Assembly: GCA_004356455.1 (NCBI GenBank)
Contig: SMWZ01000150.1
Span: 1-35,434, forward strand
Length of the DNA stretch: 35,434 nucleotides
Direction: 5' to 3'
Source of the DNA: Deltaproteobacteria bacterium
GTDB lineage: Bacteria > Myxococcota_A > UBA9160 > SZUA-336
The notes beneath the pieces are model-generated. The model had not been told where the DNA came from. It searched no databases and saw only the letters and a list, made by a program, of their open reading frames with translations. The position numbers were made by a program, and so were the translations under genes. Numbering within the stretch: position 1 is the stretch's first letter; the number at the start of each line of letters is the position of its first letter. This document shows positions 9,399 to 17,142 of the stretch, in pieces.

Positions 9399-9433
9399 AT
9401 ACTTGAGTATATCCGAATAAACTATTGAAATAG
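9399..9433. promoter_or_regulatory. Two operator-like palindromes in the icmF / MFS divergent region
   Basis: The 238-bp gap 9265-9502 contains an AT-rich island in otherwise GC-rich DNA. Inside it lie two 12-bp palindromes of the same build: ATACT-TG-AGTAT (9399-9410) and CTATT-GA-AATAG (9422-9433). Each has 5-bp arms and a 2-bp centre, and the centres are 23 bp apart, about two helical turns. A minus-strand -10-like TATACT (9411-9406) overlaps the first. No convincing -35 was found on either strand. The arrangement suits cooperative binding of a dimeric regulator controlling icmF, the transporter, or both. No regulator gene is adjacent. Confidence 0.45.
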
Positions 9434-9470
9434 CTACATAATTCTGGATCCATTAAGCACCGCTAGCGAG

Positions 9471-9487
9471 CCCGGCGGGGCGCCGGG
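9471..9487. promoter_or_regulatory. GC-rich hairpin just before the MFS transporter start
   Basis: CCCGGCG-GGG-CGCCGGG forms a perfect 7-bp stem with a 3-nt loop, ending 15 nt before the TTG start of the transporter. It sits where a ribosome-binding site would be expected, and no Shine-Dalgarno sequence is visible there. It could limit translation initiation or act as a terminator-like element. Structure is seen; role is inferred. Confidence 0.4.
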
Positions 9488-9502
9488 TTACCCTAGGCCG
9501 CC

Positions 9503-10816
9503 TTGTCCCCGCGCGAATCCGAACCGGCCGCTCGCAACCCCTGGTGGATCCCACGCCAGCTGCTGGGACGGGTGCCACGCCAGGTCGACCGTGCTCAGCT
9601 GCGCGTGCTCGGTCTGATCGCGCTGGCGCTGCTGTTCGAGAACTACGATTTCCAGCTGCTCACGGCGACACTCAAGCACATCGCCGAGGAGCTCGAGATC
9701 GGCGCGGCCTCGCTCGGCTCCTTCACCAGCTGGATCCGGCTGGGCGGGCTGCCCGCATTCTTCGTGATTCCCTTCGCGGACTCGATCGGTCGGCGCCGCC
9801 TGTTTCTGGTCTCGATGCTCGGTCTCAGCCTCGGGACGCTTGCCACCGCCTTCAGCCAGACGCCCTTGCAGTTCGTGCTCTGCCAGGTCGTGAGCCGCAC
9901 CTTCATGGTTACGGCTGCCGCCATGACCTACGTCATCGTCGCCGAGGAGTTTCCCGCCGCGCACCGGGGCTGGGGTGTGGGCATGCTCGGCGCCGTCGGC
10001 TCCGCCGGCCATGGTGTGGCCGCGCTGCTCTTCGCCGGCATCGACTGGTTCCCGTTCGGCTGGCGCGCGCTGTATGCGCTGGGCGCGATCCCGCTGCTGT
10101 TGCTGCCGTTCTTCCGGCGCGAGCTGAAGGAGACCGTGCGCTTCCAGCACCAGGCGCAGCAGAACCCGGCGCACACAGGCGTGAGGGAAGCCCTGAGAGC
10201 CTGGCTGCGGCCCCTGGCCGGCCTCGCGCTCACCTACCCGCTGCGCGCGCTGGCCATCACCGCCATGGGCGGGCTCGCGGCCGCCAGCCACGCCGCGGTG
10301 TTCATGTTCACCAGCTTCTTCGTCCAGGAGGTCCACGGCTGGTTGCCGTGGCAGTACGCATTGATGTTCGTGCTCGCGGGCGGGGTCGGGATCGTGGGGA
10401 ACGTGGTGGCCGGGCGCCTGGGAGACGCGATCGGGAGGCGCGTAATCGGCTTCATCTTCCTCAGCAGCTTCCCCTTCTTCGGCTGGGCCTTCTACGCGGG
10501 ACCCAGCTCATTAATTCCCCTGGCCTGGATTCTTCTGGTCTTCGCGGTGATGGCCGGGAACGTCAGCCTGCGTGCGATCGCGACCGAGATATTTCCGACC
10601 GCCCACCGCGGAACCGCAACCGGCTGGCTCTTTCTGGTCGAGACCATCGGAGCGTTCGCGGGACTTCAGCTGGTGTTCCGTATGACACGTACCACGAGCT
10701 TCGACCCCATACCCGTGATCATCGTCGGATTCGCGATCCTGCTCGGCGCCTTCTTCATCGTGCTCGTGCCCGAGACACGCCGGCGGGAGCTGGAGACCAT
10801 CAGTAGCGAGTCGTGA
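9503..10816 (+). CDS. MFS transporter (sugar/organic-acid porter type)
   Basis: 437 aa with about twelve hydrophobic segments in a 6+6 pattern, an inner-membrane secondary transporter. MFS motif A appears in both halves as FADSIGRRRLF (about residue 92) and AGRLGDAIGRR (about residue 301). The segment ATEIFPTAHRGTATG and the ending VPETRRRELE are typical of the sugar-porter and aromatic-acid/metabolite-proton-symporter branches. The substrate cannot be told from sequence. The neighbouring butyryl/isobutyryl-CoA genes make a short or branched organic acid a reasonable guess. The start is uncertain: TTG at 9503 is the first start codon after an in-frame TAG (9494-9496) and has no clear ribosome-binding site; an internal GTG about 24 codons later is possible. 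The gene is convergent with the carboxylase gene, with the stop codons only 8 nt apart. Confidence 0.88.
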   Translation: MSPRESEPAARNPWWIPRQLLGRVPRQVDRAQLRVLGLIALALLFENYDFQLLTATLKHIAEELEIGAASLGSFTSWIRLGGLPAFFVIPFADSIGRRRLFLVSMLGLSLGTLATAFSQTPLQFVLCQVVSRTFMVTAAAMTYVIVAEEFPAAHRGWGVGMLGAVGSAGHGVAALLFAGIDWFPFGWRALYALGAIPLLLLPFFRRELKETVRFQHQAQQNPAHTGVREALRAWLRPLAGLALTYPLRALAITAMGGLAAASHAAVFMFTSFFVQEVHGWLPWQYALMFVLAGGVGIVGNVVAGRLGDAIGRRVIGFIFLSSFPFFGWAFYAGPSSLIPLAWILLVFAVMAGNVSLRAIATEIFPTAHRGTATGWLFLVETIGAFAGLQLVFRMTRTTSFDPIPVIIVGFAILLGAFFIVLVPETRRRELETISSES

Positions 10817-10824
10817 GCTGCGGC

Positions 10825-12360
10825 TCAGACGGGGAAGACGCCGTGCTTCTTCGGGGGCCGCGCGTCCGGGGGGCGATCGTGCAGCGCCGCAAATCGCGCC
10901 ACCAGATCATCCCTCAGGCGCTCGAACGGAACCACGTCATCGACCACCAGCTCCGCGGCCAGAAGCATCAGATCCACGTCTCGCCGGTACTCCTCGCGCA
11001 GCTTCGCGATCAGCGCGGGACGCTCGGCCTCAGGCTCGGCTTGAATGCGGTTATAAAAAACCGCGTTCACGGCGGCTTCGGGACCCATCACGGCGATCTT
11101 CGCGCTCGGCAGCGCAAGACAGGCGTCGGGAGAAAAGCCCGGGCCACACATGGCGTAGAGGCCCGCGCCATAGGCCTTGCGCACGATCACGCTGATGCGT
11201 GGCACGCTGGCTTCAGACACCGCACTGATCATCTTCGCACCCGCCCGGATAATGCCCTCGCGTTCGACCTTGCTGCCGATCATGAAGCCCGGAACATCCA
11301 CCAGGTAGAGGAGCGGCAGGCCGAAAGCGTCACAGAGCCAGATGAAGCGCGCACCCTTGTCGGCCGAGTCGACGAACAGCACCCCGCCCTTCCACTTGGG
11401 CTGGTTGGCGAGGATGCCGACCGGGTGACCGTCGATGTGTGCAAAGCCAGTCACGAGCTCCCGGGCGAAGAGAGCCTTGATCTCGAAGAAGGAGTCAGAG
11501 TCCACGACGCGGTCGATCACCTCGAAGATATCGAAGGGCCGGTTCTCATCGCTGGGAACGCAGGAGCCGAGTGTCGTGATGTCTACGCGCGGGGCCACAG
11601 GCTCGACCCGGGGGATCGCGGCACCGCAGCTCGAAGGCAGGTACGAGAGGTAGCGGCGGGCGCCCTCGATCGCCTCCGCCTCGGTCTCGCACAGCACGTC
11701 CCCGCAGCCACTCACGCTGCAGTGCATGCGTGCACCGCCCATCTCCTCTAGCGTCGTCCTCTCGCCCACGACCATCTCGGCCATGCGAGGGGAGCCCAGG
11801 TACATGCTGGCGTTTCCTTCCACCATGAACACCAGATCGCAGAACGCCGGGATATAGGCGCCCCCGGCGGCGGATGGACCGAAGAGACAGCAGACCTGCG
11901 GAACCATGCCCGAGAGCCTTACCTGGTTGAAGAAGATGCGACCGGCCCCGCGCCGGCCCGGAAACATCTCGACCTGATCGGTGATGCGCGCCCCCGCCGA
12001 ATCGACCAGGTAGAGCATGGGGATCCGGCGGCGCTCGGCCTGCTCCTGTATGCGCAGGATCTTCTCGACCGTGCGCTTGCCCCAGGATCCCGCCTTCACC
12101 GTGGAGTCGTTCGCCATCACGCACACGGGGCGGTCCTGGATGCGTCCGCTCCCCGTGATCACCCCGTCAGCGGGTAGATCCTGGGCCCCCACGTTGGCAA
12201 AGAGTGCGTCCTCAATGAAGGACTCGGGGTCGAGCAGCAACTCGAGGCGCTTGCGCGCGAACAGCTTGCCCTGGGCAGCGGCCTTCTCGTGGGCGGCAGC
12301 GCCGCCACCCTGCCGGACCCGAGCGATCTCGCGGTCCAGCTCCCCCCGCCTGGAACTCAC
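10825..12360 (-). CDS. Biotin-dependent acyl-CoA carboxylase, carboxyltransferase (beta) subunit
   Basis: 511 aa from GTG at 12360, 4 nt after the hbd stop. An in-frame ATG at 12414 would add 18 residues overlapping hbd; I prefer the GTG because MSSRRGELDREI is a normal family opening. The protein has the two crotonase-fold halves of the family, with acyl-CoA and biotin oxyanion-hole glycines in SAAGGAYIPAF and in RKAYGAGLYAMCG. It transfers carboxylate from carboxybiotin to an acyl-CoA. The C-terminal half resembles methylcrotonyl-CoA carboxylase beta (GSKVEREGIIRAGAKMISAV), while RKAYGAG is closer to propionyl-CoA carboxylase beta, so the substrate is unresolved. No biotin carboxylase/BCCP alpha subunit lies in the window. 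It is last in a thiolase-hbd-carboxylase operon, which suggests a link to C3-C5 acyl-CoA turnover and the methylmalonyl-CoA mutase nearby. Confidence 0.92.
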   Translation of the reverse strand: MSSRRGELDREIARVRQGGGAAAHEKAAAQGKLFARKRLELLLDPESFIEDALFANVGAQDLPADGVITGSGRIQDRPVCVMANDSTVKAGSWGKRTVEKILRIQEQAERRRIPMLYLVDSAGARITDQVEMFPGRRGAGRIFFNQVRLSGMVPQVCCLFGPSAAGGAYIPAFCDLVFMVEGNASMYLGSPRMAEMVVGERTTLEEMGGARMHCSVSGCGDVLCETEAEAIEGARRYLSYLPSSCGAAIPRVEPVAPRVDITTLGSCVPSDENRPFDIFEVIDRVVDSDSFFEIKALFARELVTGFAHIDGHPVGILANQPKWKGGVLFVDSADKGARFIWLCDAFGLPLLYLVDVPGFMIGSKVEREGIIRAGAKMISAVSEASVPRISVIVRKAYGAGLYAMCGPGFSPDACLALPSAKIAVMGPEAAVNAVFYNRIQAEPEAERPALIAKLREEYRRDVDLMLLAAELVVDDVVPFERLRDDLVARFAALHDRPPDARPPKKHGVFPV

Positions 12361-12364
12361 CAGC

Positions 12365-13207
12365 TCAATACTGGTAGAAGCCCCGCTGGGTCTTCGTGCC
12401 CAGCCAGCCCGCATCGACGTATTTCTGGATCAGCGGACAGGGCTTGTAATGGGCCACGCCGAACTCGCGGTGCAGGGTATCGAGAATGGCGCACACCACA
12501 TCGAGGCCCACGAGATCGGCCAACGCCAGCGGACCCATCGGATGGTTGCAACCGAGCTTCATGCACTCATCGATCGCTTTCGCATCTGCCACTCCCTGCA
12601 TGAGCACGTAGGCCGCTTCGTTGATCATGGGCATCACCACACGATTCACGACGAAGCCCGGAGAGTCGTTCACCTCAATCGGCACTTTGCCGAACTTCTC
12701 GGCCAGAGCCGTGACCTTCGCGGCGGTGGCATCCGAGGTCTCGAGACCCCTTACGATCTCCACCAACTTCATGGCGGGCACCGGGTTGAAGAAGTGCATG
12801 CCGATAAAGAGATCCGGCCGCCCTGAGTTCTTCGCGAGCCGGGTGATCGACAGCGACGAGGTGTTCGAGGCGAAGACGACCTCATCGGCACAGATCTGAG
12901 AGAGCCGCTCGAAAAGATCCTGCTTGAGCTCGAGGTCCTCGGACACGGCCTCGATCACGATATCCGCGGTCTTCGCCTCCTCCAGCGCGGCCACCCCCCG
13001 GACGCGCGCGAGGCTGGCATCGTGGTCGCTCTGGCTGATGCGCTCCTTCTTGAGCAGACGGTCGAGCCCCTTGCGGATCCCGCCCAGACCCTTCTCGACA
13101 GAGGCCTCCCGGCGGTTCCATAGAATGACCTCGTGGCCGCTCTGGACGGCCACCTGGGCGATCCCGGTGCTCATGGTTCCCGTGCCGAGAATCGCGATGG
13201 TCTTCAC
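12365..13207 (-). CDS. hbd: 3-hydroxybutyryl-CoA dehydrogenase
   Basis: 280 aa from GTG at 13207, which forms a GTGA 4-nt overlap with the thiolase stop and gives the standard opening MKTIAILGTGTMSTGIAQ. A TTG two codons earlier is possible but less likely. The N-terminal Rossmann domain carries GTGTMSTG for NAD(P). The central part has the catalytic HFFNP (His-Asn/Glu dyad segment) and the C-terminal helical domain has DSPGFVVNRV and CNHPMGPLALADLVGLD, as in PaaH/Hbd. It interconverts acetoacetyl-CoA and 3-hydroxybutyryl-CoA. With the upstream thiolase it can build or break C4 acyl-CoA. No crotonase or butyryl-CoA dehydrogenase is nearby, so the following steps are encoded elsewhere. Confidence 0.96.
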   Translation of the reverse strand: MKTIAILGTGTMSTGIAQVAVQSGHEVILWNRREASVEKGLGGIRKGLDRLLKKERISQSDHDASLARVRGVAALEEAKTADIVIEAVSEDLELKQDLFERLSQICADEVVFASNTSSLSITRLAKNSGRPDLFIGMHFFNPVPAMKLVEIVRGLETSDATAAKVTALAEKFGKVPIEVNDSPGFVVNRVVMPMINEAAYVLMQGVADAKAIDECMKLGCNHPMGPLALADLVGLDVVCAILDTLHREFGVAHYKPCPLIQKYVDAGWLGTKTQRGFYQY

Positions 13208-14385
13208 TCGCAAAGCTCTACGGCCAGCGCGACCGCTTCGCCGCCGCCGATACAGAGCGTCGCCACCCCTCTCTTCTTACCCCGGTCGCGCAGCGCGTGC
13301 AGCAGCGTCACCAGCACGCGCGCGCCCGAACAACCGATGGGATGACCGAGTGAAACCGCTCCGCCGTGCACGTTCACGCACGCCGGATCCAGCCCGTGCT
13401 CCTTTGTGGCCGCCATGGTCACGCCCGAGAAGGCCTCGTTGATCTCGTACAGGTCCCAGTCGCCGGGCTTGCTGTTGGTGCGCCGATAGAGCTTGGCCAG
13501 CGCATGGATGGGAGCGATCGTGAACCACTTCGGCTCGACCGCGACGCTAGCGTCGGCGATGATGCGCGCCAACTTCTTCAAGCCCAGCGCGTCGGCTTTC
13601 TCAGCGCTGGTTACCAGCAGGGCGGCGGCGCCATCGTTGATGGTGGAAGCATTGGCGGCCGTCACCGTGCCCTCCTTGGAGAAGGCGGGCCGGAGCTTGG
13701 CGAACTTGGAGGTATCACCGCGCCGGGGCTCTTCGTCCTGATCGACCACCACGGGGTCGCCACGGCGCTGCGGCACGGGCACAGCAACGATCTCCTCCTT
13801 GAACTTCCCCTGGTCCTGAGCGGCCAGCGCGCGCCGGTAGGACTCGGCCGCGAAAGCATCCTGATCTTCGCGGGTGAAGCCGTACTTGTTGGCCACCGTA
13901 TCACCGCAGTTGCCCATGTGCTTGTCGTCGTAGGGGTCCCAAAGGCCGTCGTGGATCATGCTGTCGACGATCTGGCCGGTGCCCATGCGATAGCCGCCGC
14001 GGGCTTGCGGCAGCAGGTAAGGTGCGTTCGTCATGCTCTCCATGCCGCCGGCCACCACGATCTCGGCATCGTCGACCAGGATCTCGCGTCGCGCGAACAT
14101 CACGGCCTGAAGTCCCGAGCCACAAACCTTGTTGACCGTCACGGCCTCGGTCGAAACCGGCAGCCCCGCCTTGATCACGGCCTGCCGTGCGGGGGCCTGA
14201 CCCATCCCGGCGGGGAGCACGTTACCCATATAGACCCGCTCCACCTGCTCCGGCTGGGCGCCCGCCCGCTTGATCGCCTCGCGGACCACGATCGCCCCGA
14301 GATCGGAGGCCGAAAGCGGAGCCAGAGCTCCCTGGAAGGACCCGATCGGGGTACGGACCGCACTCGAAATCACCACCTCTTTCAT
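13204..14385 (-). CDS. Acetyl-CoA acetyltransferase (thiolase)
   Basis: 393 aa, full length for a biosynthetic-type thiolase. Catalytic residues are in register with the Zoogloea enzyme: Cys88 in NKVCGSGL, His348 in SLGHPIGCSG and Cys378 in CIGGGEA. NEAFSGVTMA carries the conserved Asn-Glu motif. It condenses two acetyl-CoA or cleaves acetoacetyl-CoA. The start ATG has a good ribosome-binding site, GGGAGG at 14396-14391, 5 nt upstream. This is the first gene of the thiolase-hbd-carboxylase operon. Degradative 3-ketoacyl-CoA specificity cannot be fully excluded from sequence, though the neighbouring hbd favours the C4 reaction. Confidence 0.95.
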   Translation of the reverse strand: MKEVVISSAVRTPIGSFQGALAPLSASDLGAIVVREAIKRAGAQPEQVERVYMGNVLPAGMGQAPARQAVIKAGLPVSTEAVTVNKVCGSGLQAVMFARREILVDDAEIVVAGGMESMTNAPYLLPQARGGYRMGTGQIVDSMIHDGLWDPYDDKHMGNCGDTVANKYGFTREDQDAFAAESYRRALAAQDQGKFKEEIVAVPVPQRRGDPVVVDQDEEPRRGDTSKFAKLRPAFSKEGTVTAANASTINDGAAALLVTSAEKADALGLKKLARIIADASVAVEPKWFTIAPIHALAKLYRRTNSKPGDWDLYEINEAFSGVTMAATKEHGLDPACVNVHGGAVSLGHPIGCSGARVLVTLLHALRDRGKKRGVATLCIGGGEAVALAVELCE

Positions 14386-14484
14386 GGGTTCCTCCCGGAA
14401 ATCACTCTGCGGGGCTGCGCCGCGTACACGTCCGTTCTGATTGACTGCGAAGTCTGAGACGCTCGCCCCGCTCCCGCCGAGCTT

Positions 14485-14514
14485 ACCCTACCCGAATGCG
14501 GCTCAGCGCGTCAA
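14485..14514 (-). promoter_or_regulatory. Candidate promoter of the thiolase-hbd-carboxylase operon
   Basis: TTGACG (14514-14509), then 18 bp, then TAGGGT (14490-14485) on the minus strand, in the 129-bp gap after era. It is a moderate consensus match and the best pair in the gap. It would give a leader of about 95 nt before the thiolase ATG. Confidence 0.3.
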
Positions 14515-15375
14515 TCACAGATAGCCCAGTTCCCGCGCGCGCTTGGGACGTTTACTCCAGTTCCGATCGGCCTTCACCCAGAGGTTCAGATGCACCTCTT
14601 TGCCCAGGCACTCACGAAGTCGCTTGCGCGCCTCGCTACCGAGGGCCTTCAGCATCCGTCCCCCGACACCCACCACGATGCCCTTCTGGTGCTCGCGCTC
14701 GACCAGCACATTGGCGTGAATGCGCACGTCGTGCTCGGTCTCCTTCCAGCTTTCGACCTCGACCGCCAGCGCGTAGGGGATCTCGTCCTGATACAGCTCG
14801 AAGGCCACCTCACGTACCTGCTCCGCAGCCACGAAGCGCAGGGGGACATTGGTCAGATAGTCCTCAGGATAAAGGGGCGCTGCCTGCGGCAAATACGAGA
14901 ACACACGCTCGATGAAACGCTCAACGCCCTCCCCCGTATGCGCCGACAGCTCCAGGATCTCGCAGAAGCGTTCGGGCCGGGGAACGCGTGTGGGCGGGCC
15001 GAGATCCAGCTTCGTGCGCACCAGCAGCAGTGGTGGCTGCAGCTCTGCGACACGCTCCTCCGGCAGGTCCCAGTGGGCATTGGTATCGAGTAGCAGCACA
15101 CGTAGATCTGCATCCCCTGCAGTGGCGAGCGCCAGCTCAGTCATTGCCAGGTTGAAGCGAGCTCGTCCGCGATTGACGCCGGGAGTGTCGTAGAAGACGA
15201 CCTGTGCGTGGGGTCGGGTGAGCACCCCGAGGATGCGACTGCGCGTCGTCTGGGCGCGCTTCGAGGTGATTGCGAGCTTCTCGCCCAGCACGGCGTTCAA
15301 GAGTGTGGACTTGCCGGCGTTGGGACGACCCACCAGCGCCGCCACGCCGCAGCGATGCTCGCTATCGGGTTTCAC
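14515..15375 (-). CDS. era: Ribosome-assembly GTPase Era
   Basis: 286 aa. The GTPase domain has P-loop GRPNAGKS (16-23), DTPG (63-66) and a G4 motif reading TKLD (121-124) where most Era proteins have NKxD; TKLD is used by other GTPase families such as dynamins, so binding is probably kept. The C-terminal KH domain (about 190-275) contains KGIVVGVGGRMLKALG, the GxxG-type RNA-binding loop. Era binds the 3' end of 16S rRNA and couples 30S maturation to growth. The start is GTG, overlapping the rnc stop as GTGA. The rnc-era pair is widely conserved and reflects their joint role in rRNA maturation. Confidence 0.97.
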   Translation of the reverse strand: MKPDSEHRCGVAALVGRPNAGKSTLLNAVLGEKLAITSKRAQTTRSRILGVLTRPHAQVVFYDTPGVNRGRARFNLAMTELALATAGDADLRVLLLDTNAHWDLPEERVAELQPPLLLVRTKLDLGPPTRVPRPERFCEILELSAHTGEGVERFIERVFSYLPQAAPLYPEDYLTNVPLRFVAAEQVREVAFELYQDEIPYALAVEVESWKETEHDVRIHANVLVEREHQKGIVVGVGGRMLKALGSEARKRLRECLGKEVHLNLWVKADRNWSKRPKRARELGYL

Positions 15376-16079
15376 GCGTCGAGGGACTCGAGCGCGCGCC
15401 TCGCCGCCTGCTGCTCGGCCTCACGCTTGGAATGGCCCTGACCCCGTCCCAGCACGCGCTCCCCTATGCTCACCTCGACGTGGAACTCCTTGGCGTGATC
15501 GGGACCGTGTGCAGCCGTGGTGCGGTAGCCCGGCACCGGCTCGCCCGAGGCCTGCATACGCTCCTGCAGCTGGGTCTTCGGGTCCGCCGCCGGCTGACCC
15601 GAAGCCGCCAGGGCCTCGCCGCACTCGCGTTCCACGAAGATGCGGGCCGGCTCGAGACCGCCGTCCAGGTAGATCGCGCCCAGCACACCCTCGAACACGT
15701 TGGCCAGGATCGAGGGCTTGCGGCGGCCGCCGGAGCGCTCCTCGCCCCGGCCCAGGCGTACGGCCTGATCCAGCCCGACCTTGCGTGCGTAGGCCGCCAG
15801 CGCCTGTGTGTTGACCACACCCGCACGCGCGCGCGAGAGCGTCCCCTCGGAGACCTGCGCGTGCTTCTCCATCAACAGCTCCGAAACCAGCAGGTCGAGC
15901 ACCGCATCGCCCAGGAATTCGAGCCGCTCGTTGCCTTGCATAGGATCGCCGTCCTCGTTCGCACGCGAGCGGTGCGTGAGCGCCTGCTCCAGGCCAGCTT
16001 CGTCGCAGAAGCGATAGCCCAGCCGTTGCTGTAGCTCGGCCAGCGATGCGCCACTGGGCTTGTCCTCAGGCGGACTCAG
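15372..16079 (-). CDS. rnc: Ribonuclease III
   Basis: Cleaves double-stranded RNA in rRNA and mRNA processing. The catalytic domain has ALTHRS (33-38), [12 protein letters not shown] (50-61, Glu54 and Asp58) and [16 protein letters not shown] (126-141, Glu130). The dsRNA-binding domain starts at [10 protein letters not shown] and ends with [18 protein letters not shown]. The residue matching E. coli Asp114 is Asn127. The start is a problem: there is no ATG, GTG or TTG close to the domain. CTG at 16079 has GGAGGG at 16092-16087 with 7 nt between and gives 235 aa, near the E. coli length of 226, so I place the start there. TTG at 16127 (251 aa) is the nearest standard start but has no ribosome-binding site and overlaps mnmA by 62 nt. 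It overlaps era by 4 nt. Confidence 0.93.
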   Translation of the reverse strand: MSPPEDKPSGASLAELQQRLGYRFCDEAGLEQALTHRSRANEDGDPMQGNERLEFLGDAVLDLLVSELLMEKHAQVSEGTLSRARAGVVNTQALAAYARKVGLDQAVRLGRGEERSGGRRKPSILANVFEGVLGAIYLDGGLEPARIFVERECGEALAASGQPAADPKTQLQERMQASGEPVPGYRTTAAHGPDHAKEFHVEVSIGERVLGRGQGHSKREAEQQAARRALESLDA

Positions 16080-17142
16080 CGATCCACCCTCCGCCCAGCA
16101 CCCGCCTGTCGGCCTCGTCGTACACAACCGCGGCCTGACCCGCGGCCGGCGCCCAAACCGGCGTCTCCAGCGACAGGCGCATCTCTCCCGCCGCACTGGG
16201 TCGCAGCCGCGCGGCCACGCTGGGGTGACGGTGCCGAACCTGGACCCGCACCGGGCCGGATGGCAGACCACCATCGAGCCAGCTCACGCCGCGGGCAACG
16301 AGTTCGCGCCTCTGGAAATGGGGTGCACGCTCCACGACCAGGCGGTTTTCCCGCGCCCGGACCTCGCTCACGTACCAGGGGCCGTCGGCCAGCCCGAGCC
16401 CCTTGCGCTGCCCCAGGGTGAAGCCGACCGCACCGTTGTGTGTGCCCAGGCTGCGGCCATCGCCATCGACAATCTCACCGGGCCCGGCAGAGAGATCGGG
16501 CCGCAGACGTCGCAGCGCGGACTTCACGTCGCCATCGGGGATGAAGCAAATGCCCTGACTCTCGGGCTTGTCAGCGGTCACGAGCTCGAGCGAGCGTGCC
16601 AGCTCCCGCACCTCGCGCTTGCAGAGCTCTCCGATGGGAAAACGAATCCTTTCGAGGCTCTTGCGCGGGATATCGAACAGGAAGTACGACTGGTCCTTGA
16701 CCCGGTCCAACGCACGGTAGAGCCCGGGGCCTCCATCAGGTGCGGAAGCGATTCGAGCATAGTGGCCCGTCGCCACCCCGCGCGCGCCCAGGCTCTCGGC
16801 GCGCCGGAGCAGCAGGTCGAACTTGAGCACGCGATTGCAGGCAATACACGGAATGGGAGTCCGACCGGCCATGTACTCGTCCACGAAGGGCTCGATTACG
16901 GCATCTCGAAAGGCCTGGCGGTAGTTGACGGTGTAGTGGCGTATGCCGAGGCTGCGGGCGACCGCTCGCGCATCCTCGGCGTCGGGCAGTCCGCAACAGC
17001 GCTTCAGGGACCGGGCGCCGCCCTCAGTGTGACCCAGGTTCATGGTGACACCCACGAGCTCATAGCCCCGGCGCACCAGCATCGCAGCAGCCACAGAGGA
17101 GTCGACCCCTCCGCTCATCGCAACCAGCCAGCGCTCACTCAC
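16066..17142 (-). CDS. mnmA: tRNA-specific 2-thiouridylase MnmA
   Basis: 358 aa. It thiolates U34 of tRNA for Lys, Glu and Gln. It has the PP-loop SGGVDSS (10-16) for ATP adenylation, and the catalytic cysteine pair Cys99 (IPCIACN) and Cys199 (QGICFI), which form the persulfide/disulfide relay as in E. coli Cys102 and Cys199. HYAR and KDQSYFLF are typical tRNA-contact segments. The C-terminal beta-barrel (about 280-355) is complete. The start is GTG, overlapping the cysteine desulfurase stop by 4 nt, so the sulfur donor and its user are translationally coupled. Confidence 0.97.
   Translation of the reverse strand: MSERWLVAMSGGVDSSVAAAMLVRRGYELVGVTMNLGHTEGGARSLKRCCGLPDAEDARAVARSLGIRHYTVNYRQAFRDAVIEPFVDEYMAGRTPIPCIACNRVLKFDLLLRRAESLGARGVATGHYARIASAPDGGPGLYRALDRVKDQSYFLFDIPRKSLERIRFPIGELCKREVRELARSLELVTADKPESQGICFIPDGDVKSALRRLRPDLSAGPGEIVDGDGRSLGTHNGAVGFTLGQRKGLGLADGPWYVSEVRARENRLVVERAPHFQRRELVARGVSWLDGGLPSGPVRVQVRHRHPSVAARLRPSAAGEMRLSLETPVWAPAAGQAAVVYDEADRRVLGGGWIAESA
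16087..16092 (-). promoter_or_regulatory. Shine-Dalgarno sequence deciding a CTG start for rnc
   Basis: GGAGGG on the minus strand within the 3' end of mnmA, 7 nt before CTG 16079-16077 in the rnc frame. The spacing equals that of the HhH gene. The motif also encodes Gly codons of mnmA, so part of the match may be coincidental. Confidence 0.45.
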
